Shown piece after piece: positions 6,267 to 11,587 of a stretch of DNA of 11,587 nucleotides; within the stretch, counting starts at the first letter, position 1, and each line of letters begins with the position of its first letter. Under the pieces are notes generated by a model. That model did not search any database and had not been told where the DNA came from. It was given only the letters and a program-made list of their open reading frames with translations. This DNA is from JANXLS01 sp038227045 (GTDB lineage: Bacteria; Planctomycetota; SZUA-567; H5-PLA8). The stretch covers positions 1-11,587 of the forward strand of contig JBBRQD010000154.1 in NCBI GenBank assembly GCA_038227045.1, written 5' to 3'. Position numbers and translations under genes: made by a program.

Positions 6267-7550
6267 ATGAAGGCTTTGGACGTACCACGGCAAATTCGAT
6301 GGTCACTTCGGGCATTTAATAATTTGGTTGAGCGCCTTTTTTCTGATCAAAGTCAAGACCAACCTGCGGACAGCCGCGATTCGCAACTGAAGGAAATTCA
6401 ACAAAAGATATTATTTAGGGATATTGCTGCGTTAACAAGAAGCTTCGGTTCTATCTCACGTACAATCAAAGAACTTCCAGAATTTCAACGGGAGCAAATT
6501 GCGCGTCAAGAACTCGAAGCTCTTTTAAAGGAGATTTCCCAACCCAACTCAATGATCAGCGAATTGAACGCCCTGCACGAGGAGTTTGAGAAGGAAATTA
6601 AGCACGATGAATTTGACCTAAAGACGGCCGTTGAGAAGCAGGTCTCTAAAAATGTCAACGGCCTTACTCGGGTAGTTGAAGTACTTGATTTTGGTTCCGT
6701 ATTCGCGCATTTTATACCTGAGATCTCCGCCGAAAATTTTTCAACTAAACCTGATAAAGCCAATGAAAACAAGACTCAAAATAGGGATGAAATTGTACGG
6801 CTGTGCGAACAGTTCTTGTTGAATCTCCGGAACTGGAGCGCTGACCTAGAAAAAGAAACGCTTGCAGTCGAAGTTCTATATCCACGGATTTTGCCTCAGT
6901 CTCCGGGAGGCCTCGCTGAGGAACTCAGACGACTTCTTAAAGATGTCGAATTCTACTCACAGACCGAATTCATATCCAAGGCCGTTACGGTACCGGAATG
7001 GCATTGGTTTAGAAAAGACTGCAAATCGCTTGCAGATCAATTATGTTTGTTGGGTTACATAAAACATAAGCCGATTCAAGACGCTCACGCTGAACTGCTC
7101 AAATACGAGGCCCCTTGGGATCCGCTTGAGAAATATGAAATGGCGGATGCGATTATTTTGGGACAGGCGATTCGACTTCTTGAAGATGCCGATCCAAATA
7201 AAGGGATTCTAAATAAGGCACTGCAAACAAACACTTCTGATCAATTGACAGTGGCAACAATGGATCCCGTTCCATCGGCGCATCTGATGTCTCATAGTGA
7301 CGGCTATCGCACGATCAATAAATATGGTAAAATATACGAACTCACTGTCAATCAGGCCGCAATCATAGCTAAACTATGGAATGAAAACGAAAACGGGACA
7401 CCGTCGATAAGCATAGCCTGCCTCATAGAGTCCGTCGGTTGTGAGTCTAAACGGATGCGTGACATTTGGAAGGGAAATGAAGAAGCCAAAACGGCGTTAA
7501 TTTCTAAAGGCAAATATCTAGATATGTTTCGCTTAAATATTGACCCATAG
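6267..7550 (+). CDS. Unknown protein with probable C-terminal winged helix, 427 aa
   Basis: I do not recognise the full-length family. The start at 6267 is chosen for GGAGGG seven bases upstream; an ATG at 6252 and a TTG at 6243 are in frame. The first ~340 residues are mostly charged, amphipathic helix with coiled-coil character (for example EFQREQIARQELEALLKEI) and no membrane segment or catalytic motif. Residues about 353-427 (IYELTVNQAAIIAKLW, then RMRDIWKG and MFRLNID) resemble a small winged-helix module I recall from accessory proteins of planctomycete-type genomes. The gene is clearly more AT-rich than the chromosome, as expected for transferred DNA. It lies between the integrase and a decayed IS21 copy. 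A DNA-binding regulator or element-encoded effector are both possible. Confidence 0.65.
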   Translation: MKALDVPRQIRWSLRAFNNLVERLFSDQSQDQPADSRDSQLKEIQQKILFRDIAALTRSFGSISRTIKELPEFQREQIARQELEALLKEISQPNSMISELNALHEEFEKEIKHDEFDLKTAVEKQVSKNVNGLTRVVEVLDFGSVFAHFIPEISAENFSTKPDKANENKTQNRDEIVRLCEQFLLNLRNWSADLEKETLAVEVLYPRILPQSPGGLAEELRRLLKDVEFYSQTEFISKAVTVPEWHWFRKDCKSLADQLCLLGYIKHKPIQDAHAELLKYEAPWDPLEKYEMADAIILGQAIRLLEDADPNKGILNKALQTNTSDQLTVATMDPVPSAHLMSHSDGYRTINKYGKIYELTVNQAAIIAKLWNENENGTPSISIACLIESVGCESKRMRDIWKGNEEAKTALISKGKYLDMFRLNIDP

Positions 7551-7780
7551 TCCACACATCCTTCCGACGCTGGATCAGTTCCCTTCCGACGACACCTGAA
7601 GTGCGAAACAAAGCGGCATACCGACTAGTTGTTGCCGGAAAACATGCTCGAACATGAGATCCTGATAAATGCGCTGGCCAGACAAACCAGCATAGAGTTT
7701 TTGTGTCCTTCAGCGGTTCAAAATAGGCTAGGGAAAAAGCGGTCAAAACCGGCCGGATCCGCGCAACGGCTTCCGCCATC
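7551..7780. other. Decayed intergenic stretch without a recognisable gene
   Basis: Both strands have short open frames here (7629-7844 plus, 7504-7779 minus), but neither has a Shine-Dalgarno or protein-like sequence. Their higher GC than the upstream gene suggests degraded transposon DNA. The stretch runs into the istB remnant, so it is probably the rest of that insertion, scrambled beyond recognition by eye. Confidence 0.45.
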
Positions 7781-7974
7781 GCTACTGCGCTCTGCCAGCG
7801 CTACTAGCGCGGTTCCATCGTTTTGGCACCAACAATGCTTTTAAACACTCGCCGTCGATCTTCAACAACGACAGTACGCTGACATCCGCGATCCTCGACT
7901 GCATCCTGCATCACGCTGAAACAGTCGTGATCGAGGGGAAAAGCTACCGCAGGAAAGATCGGATCAAACCGTAA
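7781..7974 (+). pseudogene. 3' fragment of an IS21-family istB gene
   Basis: IstB is the AAA ATPase helper of IS21 transposases. Only its C-terminus remains. From 7828 the frame reads TNNAFKHSPSIFNNDS, then LTSAILDC, HHAETVVIEGKSYR and KDRIKP before TAA at 7972-7974; these match the conserved IstB end closely. Just upstream, another frame reads RY, a stop at 7805-7807 in place of the usual Glu, then RGSIVL, so a premature stop and a frameshift are both present. The ATPase part, istA and the left end are missing or unrecognisable. The fragment is a dead insertion inside the element. Confidence 0.85.
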
Positions 7975-8360
7975 ACCGAAGCACGAAACTCATTTTATAA
8001 TTGGCCATCGCGCCAAATATTCAAACCGGCTGATTTACCGCATTTTCACAACGGCGCTGACAAGCCTTAACCCTCGGCACTCATTCGCCGCCGACAAACC
8101 CACCGATCGGCTGCCGACTTTCAACCAACTGACATTGACTGTGTTTACGCCGCCGCTGCACTGGCGCAGACACTATGCGTAGCGCCCGACCTTACTCACC
8201 GGAAGCGCTTTCAAGCACGGCGCCGGTGATCGGAATGGCCGGTTTTGAATCCGAACCTACTCGATTAAAAAAAATATTTTTACGCAGATTCCACCGCCAT
8301 ACACCACTTCGTTCCCTTCCAGTGTCGGACAATGCACGCTGGAAAGGGAGGGATAAAATA
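7975..8360. other. Gene-free stretch: probable IS21 tail and operon leader
   Basis: The first half (to about 8170), GC-rich and following the istB stop, is probably the noncoding right end of the same insertion; I could not find its paired inverted repeat. The second half leads into the excisionase-like gene. It contains an A-rich run near 8270-8280 and the hairpin 8314-8348. An open frame from 8175 joins the excisionase frame, but it lacks a Shine-Dalgarno and its added residues look noncoding. Confidence 0.5.
8314..8348 (+). promoter_or_regulatory. Hairpin overlapping the ribosome-binding site of the HTH gene
   Basis: CCC-TTCCAGTGT (8314-8325) pairs with ACGCTGGAA-A-GGG (8336-8348). There is one bulged A and one G-T pair, giving twelve pairs around a 10-base loop. 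The 3' arm includes the first bases of the GGGAGG (8346-8351) that serves the ATG at 8361. It could hold the ribosome-binding site closed or be a protein-binding operator. There is no T tract, so it is not a terminator. Confidence 0.45.
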
Positions 8361-8564
8361 ATGAAGCGTCTGGTCACACTAATGAGTCTGTGCAGAATTT
8401 TAAAACTATCCCGCAATTGGTTGAAAAACGAGGCGAAAGAACGGCGCATTCCATGTCTGAAGGCCGGGAATAAAACTCTATTTGATCCCGCAGAAGTGGA
8501 ATGTGCCCTCGCAGTCAGAGCGAAATTCTCTGCTCTAACATCTGAAGGCGGAGGTCTTCGATGA
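8361..8564 (+). CDS. Excisionase/AlpA-like HTH protein, 67 aa
   Basis: This small DNA-binding protein starts at an ATG eight bases after GGGAGGG. Residues 1-50 match the MerR-like helix-turn-helix of excisionases: LVTLMSLCRILKLSRNWLKN is the HTH, then RRIPCLKAG for the wing and LFDPAEVECAL for the closing helix. Proteins of this type bend DNA at attachment sites to direct excision, or activate element genes (the AlpA role). It is the first gene of a four-gene operon with primase and ATPase. Its stop TGA (8562-8564) overlaps the ATG of the next gene. It is the natural partner of the integrase at 4728-6032. Whether it is a true Xis or a transcription factor cannot be told from sequence. Confidence 0.8.
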   Translation: MKRLVTLMSLCRILKLSRNWLKNEAKERRIPCLKAGNKTLFDPAEVECALAVRAKFSALTSEGGGLR

Positions 8565-8734
8565 ACTTTAGCTATCTCGTTCTGTCGCCCGATGGAAAAC
8601 TTCATCCTGCCACGGACCGAACATCCCTTGACCACCTTCTAGACGCACTCCGGATCCAATACGGAGAAGATGCAGAATTTGGCATTCGTGCGGAACTACA
8701 ACTACCAAACACAGACAGGAGCAAGAGCGCATGA
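8561..8734 (+). CDS. Unknown small protein, 57 aa
   Basis: This gene shares ATGA overlaps with both neighbours: its start overlaps the HTH stop, and its TGA (8732-8734) overlaps the primase ATG at 8731. GGAGG lies six bases before the ATG. The product begins MNFSYLVLSPDGKLHP and continues with a helix, SLDHLLDALRIQYGED. It is acidic and soluble. I know no family. The precise coupling on both sides argues that it is translated in step with the replication genes. A small partner of the primase or of the HTH protein is plausible, but that is inference from position. Confidence 0.7.
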   Translation: MNFSYLVLSPDGKLHPATDRTSLDHLLDALRIQYGEDAEFGIRAELQLPNTDRSKSA

Positions 8735-9642
8735 GTACCGCGATATCGTTGGATTCGTTCAAGACGATGGCAATTTTATTGCAAGAACTTGGGCTATCGA
8801 AGCCGGGTCCAAACTGCCCGTGCCCCAAATGCGGCTCTGGTGACGCCCTGAGCGTTCAATTGGGCGAATCCGGCGCCTATTGCCGCTGTCACTCATGCGG
8901 GCTGAAGGGCGATGTTTTTTCGGTGCGGTCTATCCTTTGCAATATTTCTATCGGTGATTCTATCAAGTCGTTATCTGGCGGAAAGGTTCCGCTCAAAAGC
9001 TTGGAACCTATAGTACGACAGAAACCCGCCACGCCGCAACTGCTGCGGAATATTGACGCCGAAGCTCAATTAGCCCGCCAATGGGCCGAGGATCTAGAAC
9101 ACGCCGAAGACGCGCTTGATTTTCTATGGACTACACGTGGAATTAGTGCCAGCGTTGCGAGCACCTACATGCTTGGAATCAAAGATATCAAACGAGATTC
9201 CATCGGAGCTATCATCGGTGCAACTTGGACCATTCCAGTCTTAAGCCATGCACTTAACCGACCATTAATTGGCATCAAATGCCATGTTCAGCCGAAGCCC
9301 GCTAGTGGAATGAAGAACTATTGGATTCCGCGCGGCGTTAAGCAAACTCACTACCTATTTCCATTACCCGAGTGCCAAAATTTAACTAAGCACTCCCAAA
9401 TAATACTTGCCGCTGGGGAGCTGAAGGCGCTGGCATTTCTTTCAATCGAACGCGCAGCGACCGCACGGACAACCGGCGAGCAAGCCAATTGGCCCGCCGA
9501 AGTGGCAGAGCGTTTCCGTGGACTCCGCGTAACGATTGACCCCGACCGCGAAGAGTCCGACACGGCCAAAGCTTTTGTACTTAAATCATCGACAGCGCTT
9601 CGAAATATTGCAGCACTCGTGGAGGTATTTCAAAATGTCTAG
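8731..9642 (+). CDS. DnaG-type primase-like protein (CHC2 zinc finger and TOPRIM)
   Basis: The 303-residue protein would synthesise primers for replication of the excised element. A zinc-binding region at 29-56 has CPKCGS (Cys31, Cys34) and CRCHSCG (Cys53, Cys56; Cys29 and Cys51 nearby), matching the CHC2-type finger of DnaG-like primases. A TOPRIM-like segment follows: ILAAGELKAL with Glu230, and VTIDPDREE with Asp270 and Asp272 as metal ligands. It is about half the length of chromosomal DnaG and lacks the C-terminal helicase-binding domain, as in plasmid and phage-satellite primases. AGGAG lies nine bases before the ATG. The start overlaps the 57-residue gene and the end overlaps the ATPase gene by eight bases. 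The activity call is inferred from motifs; primer synthesis is not certain. Confidence 0.8.
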   Translation: MSTAISLDSFKTMAILLQELGLSKPGPNCPCPKCGSGDALSVQLGESGAYCRCHSCGLKGDVFSVRSILCNISIGDSIKSLSGGKVPLKSLEPIVRQKPATPQLLRNIDAEAQLARQWAEDLEHAEDALDFLWTTRGISASVASTYMLGIKDIKRDSIGAIIGATWTIPVLSHALNRPLIGIKCHVQPKPASGMKNYWIPRGVKQTHYLFPLPECQNLTKHSQIILAAGELKALAFLSIERAATARTTGEQANWPAEVAERFRGLRVTIDPDREESDTAKAFVLKSSTALRNIAALVEVFQNV

Positions 9643-10867
9643 TTTCCAGAAGGATGTCAACGACGACGCCCGGAATGCCATAGCAAACAATCTAGATCCC
9701 AATGCTGCAATGCAGCGGCGTGCGGACGGGCCGACCGTATTGCCCGAGGAATATCTAAAAAAACATCCTCAAATAGAGTCTGCGTCTGAACCGGTTAGAT
9801 TTCAAAGTGCCAGACAACTCATAAAAACTTATACAAGTTTGAGGCAGCCGATTATCAACGGGCTTTTGCGCCAAGGTGAGACAATGAACATTATTGCCCC
9901 GCCGAAGACGGGAAAATCGTGGCTCGTTTTGGATCTCGGTGTGAGTGTCGCGACCGGTCGCACGTTCTTAGGTTTAAACACGGTACCCGGCCGCGTTTTA
10001 ATATTAGACAATGAGCTGCACCCCGAAACAATTGCAAATCGCATACCACGCGTCGCGACGGCGAAAGGTATCGACGTTGATGAGTTTGGCGATAATATTC
10101 AATACGATTTGCTGCGCGGTAATTTGAAAGACATCTATTCGCTTGAACCGACATTCCTTTCCATTTCAGCGGGTTTCTTTTCGGTCATAATCCTCGACGC
10201 GTTTTATCGATTTTTGCCCAAAAATACGGACGAAAATGACAACGGCAGCATGGCTGCACTTTACAATCAACTGGACTACTACGCCGACCACCTGCGCTGC
10301 GCGTTCGTCTTGATCCACCACACCAGCAAGGGATTGCAGACGGGACGTGCCATTACCGACGTTGGCGCTGGCGCAGGAGCCATTTCACGTGCCGCAGACT
10401 CCCACCTTATTTTACGACCGCACTCCGAAGATGGTGCCGTCGTGCTGGACGCCGCGCCGCGCTCATGGTCACCGATGCCAGCCACTTGTTTGCGTTTTGA
10501 TTTTCCGCTCTGGAAAACCGCACCAGATCTTGACCCCGCCGACCTGAAGAAGCCGACTCCAAAAAAGCCGAAGCCTGTTTGCGAAGCTAAGCCCGAAAAG
10601 CCTGTGAAATGGACGCACCAGGCGTTCGTTAATGCGTTCTTTACGACCAAGCCGAAACTCAAGAACACGATACTTGCCGAGGCACATGAAAAGTTAATTA
10701 CGAGTTATGCTTTCAAAGAATTGTTGCAGCTCGCAGAAGGTGCGCAATTGGTGCATCGTTGGGACAATGGCCACAAACAACCTATGTCATATGCGACGGT
10801 TCCGCAGCCCAAATTAGCTCTGGTTAGAGAGGTTTTAGTGTCTGAGTGTGCCAGCAATAGTCCTTAG
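9635..10867 (+). CDS. RecA/RepA-type ATPase, probable replicative helicase
   Basis: This 410-residue AAA/RecA-fold ATPase resembles the RepA/AAA_25 helicases of plasmids and satellites. Walker A is APPKTGKSW (88-96), Walker B is VIILDAF (184-190), and the family signature LIHHTSKG sits at 227-234, followed by a Gly-rich DVGAGAGAISRAAD. After the core comes a Lys/Pro linker (about 305-325, KKPTPKKPKP) and a C-terminal domain (about 326-395) that may be a winged helix. The ATG at 9635 follows GGAGG by nine bases and overlaps the primase stop; the frame is open further upstream, but that part is antisense-like noise inside the primase gene. With the primase it forms the replication module of the element. 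The last codons lie in a hairpin. Confidence 0.85.
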   Translation: MSSFQKDVNDDARNAIANNLDPNAAMQRRADGPTVLPEEYLKKHPQIESASEPVRFQSARQLIKTYTSLRQPIINGLLRQGETMNIIAPPKTGKSWLVLDLGVSVATGRTFLGLNTVPGRVLILDNELHPETIANRIPRVATAKGIDVDEFGDNIQYDLLRGNLKDIYSLEPTFLSISAGFFSVIILDAFYRFLPKNTDENDNGSMAALYNQLDYYADHLRCAFVLIHHTSKGLQTGRAITDVGAGAGAISRAADSHLILRPHSEDGAVVLDAAPRSWSPMPATCLRFDFPLWKTAPDLDPADLKKPTPKKPKPVCEAKPEKPVKWTHQAFVNAFFTTKPKLKNTILAEAHEKLITSYAFKELLQLAEGAQLVHRWDNGHKQPMSYATVPQPKLALVREVLVSECASNSP

Positions 10868-10885
10868 AGGAAACTCTAAGGACTA
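10858..10885 (+). promoter_or_regulatory. Perfect 12-bp hairpin with GAAA loop at the operon end
   Basis: TAGTCCTTAGAG and CTCTAAGGACTA pair perfectly around GAAA, a GNRA tetraloop. The stop codon of the ATPase gene (10865-10867) lies inside the left arm. No T run follows on either strand, so it is not a standard terminator. It may stop ribosomes or RNA decay, act with Rho, or be a binding site for a replication protein. An outer GTGTCT/AGACAC pair could extend the structure. Confidence 0.6.
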
Positions 10886-10976
10886 GGACCCTCAAACTGA
10901 GACACACACAACCAAGTAATGTATCGGACAAAAATACAGTTGAAAACGATTCAGATAAACTAAGGAAAGGTAACTT

Positions 10977-11447
10977 ATGAGCAACAAAAATGTCGAATCC
11001 AAAAGTTCGTTAACTTTAGAGCAACTTGATACACTGCACCGGCTAGAAATTGCTACAGAAAAACTTCAATCCCGCATGAGTTGGAAACGAAAGCGCGAGG
11101 CAAGTCATTGCATTTTCAGTGCATTGAAAGAAGTCGTTTCGGAGCAGCTAGCCCACGATGTCGCAACAGCCATGACTGGCATCCAGCCGGAAGATTGGCG
11201 GACGGCTGTTGAGGCAATGGACGACCTCAGTAAATTAGGTGTCAAAGTAATCTACAAAACCTTAGGTAGATTGAATAAAAAAGCCAATCGAGCCGGTGGA
11301 TATCTCAATGTAGCGTTTGACGAATCAGGCCGTTGGGAATCTGTAGATTTTTCAAGCCTTACAAACCCTGTCGCCCTATTAGAAATTCGAGTCCACGGCG
11401 ATACTCACTTCAAGGTGTCCGCATATCAGCAGAACAATGGACACTGA
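10977..11447 (+). CDS. Unknown protein, 156 aa, abutting an IS end
   Basis: I do not recognise the family. The start is supported by AAGGAAAGG six bases before the ATG. The first ~110 residues are helical and basic (WKRKREASHCIF, LGRLNKKANRAGG), and the last ~40 look beta-rich (YLNVAFDESGRW, LLEIRVHGDTHFKVSAY). Its TGA (11445-11447) touches the terminal repeat of the IS3 element, which begins at 11448. The original C-terminus may therefore have been cut off or altered by that insertion. It lies about 100 bases after the replication operon. A role in replication control or accessory function cannot be read from the sequence. Confidence 0.6.
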   Translation: MSNKNVESKSSLTLEQLDTLHRLEIATEKLQSRMSWKRKREASHCIFSALKEVVSEQLAHDVATAMTGIQPEDWRTAVEAMDDLSKLGVKVIYKTLGRLNKKANRAGGYLNVAFDESGRWESVDFSSLTNPVALLEIRVHGDTHFKVSAYQQNNGH

Positions 11448-11587
11448 TGACCTTCCCCACGTTTAGTGGACGCGGCCCTTTTGACTCAGTTGGCTGCTGC
11501 CTCGAACGATTCGGGGCTGACGTAGCCTAACGAGCTGTGCCGTCGTTTCCGGTTGTAGAACACTTCGATGTACTCGAAGATCGACTG
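11448..11587 (-). mobile_element. IS3-family insertion sequence, right end only
   Basis: The element enters from the right edge of the window on the minus strand. Its terminal sequence on the plus strand begins TGACCTTCCCCACG at 11448, and the end of the transposase gene lies 38 bases inside. Only 140 bases are visible, so the other terminal repeat and the target duplication cannot be checked. A 3-4 base duplication would be TGA or CTGA at 11444-11447. Confidence 0.8.
11486..11587 (-). CDS. IS3-family transposase OrfB, C-terminal part
   Basis: The last 33 codons of an IS3-type DDE transposase are visible; the gene starts beyond the window. The residues FEYIEVFYNRKRRHSSLGYV followed by SPESFE are the highly conserved end of the integrase core of OrfB, which cuts and joins the IS ends. 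The stop TGA is at 11486-11488. The reading frame is intact as far as seen. Whether the full element is active cannot be judged. Confidence 0.93.
   Translation of the reverse strand, partial: QSIFEYIEVFYNRKRRHSSLGYVSPESFEAAAN

Noticed and set aside
7504..7779. Minus-strand 91-codon ORF after the 427-aa gene
   Set aside because: Overlaps the end of the real gene, has no ribosome-binding site, and lies in probable transposon debris.
8175..8360. Extended start for the excisionase-like gene
   Set aside because: No Shine-Dalgarno at 8175, the added 62 residues are not protein-like, and the ATG at 8361 has a strong one.
9536..9634. Extended start for the ATPase gene inside the primase gene
   Set aside because: It would overlap about 100 bases of the primase; the ATG at 9635 has GGAGG and a short overlap fitting the operon.
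1..11587. CRISPR array, rRNA or phage structural genes
   Set aside because: No regularly spaced repeats, rRNA sequence, capsid, terminase or tail proteins were seen on either strand.

Overview
The window joins a GC-rich bacterial chromosome segment (about 1-4537) to the left part of an integrated mobile element (about 4538 to the window end). The host looks like a free-living Gram-negative bacterium of the Planctomycetota/Verrucomicrobiota/Hydrogenedentota type. This is an inference from three things: an ADP-ribosylglycohydrolase-like protein fused to beta-rich, LamG-like C-terminal domains; a phosphofructokinase of the GGxGTQKNA/PKTIDND type; and an extragenic CACAGAGG-type repeat of the kind I associate with such environmental genomes. 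No rRNA or marker gene fixes the taxon.

Chromosomal part. A minus-strand block holds a possible partial gene at the left edge, the 725-residue ADP-ribosylglycohydrolase-like protein (178-2355), a clear Rho-independent terminator (2374-2412) and a 126-residue unknown protein (2434-2814). A roughly 450-bp divergent intergenic region with the tandem repeat follows. Then come a plus-strand 6-phosphofructokinase (3264-4406) and an intact tRNA-Tyr(GTA) (4538-4620).

Mobile element. Immediately after the tRNA lie a terminator, a pair of 8-bp direct repeats and a 434-residue tyrosine recombinase (4728-6032). This is the usual layout of an island integrated at the 3' end of a tRNA gene. Base composition drops visibly from here on. 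Next come a very small gene (6111-6191) whose last residues repeat the integrase C-terminus, a 427-residue unknown protein with a probable winged-helix C-terminus, and the decayed 3' end of an IS21-type istB gene. After that is a tight operon: an excisionase-like HTH protein, a 57-residue unknown, a CHC2/TOPRIM primase-like protein and a RecA/RepA-type ATPase. Starts and stops in this operon overlap (ATGA, ATGA, then an 8-base overlap), so translation is probably coupled. A perfect 12-bp hairpin ends the operon. A 156-residue unknown gene follows, directly abutted by the end of an IS3-family element that runs out of the window.

How the genes work together (inference). The recombinase and excisionase-like HTH protein would move the element in and out of tRNA-Tyr. 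The primase and ATPase would replicate the excised form. This int-alpA-pri-rep logic resembles phage satellites and small integrative replicons, but no capsid, terminase, relaxase or conjugation gene is visible. The right attachment site is outside the window, so cargo and true size are unknown.
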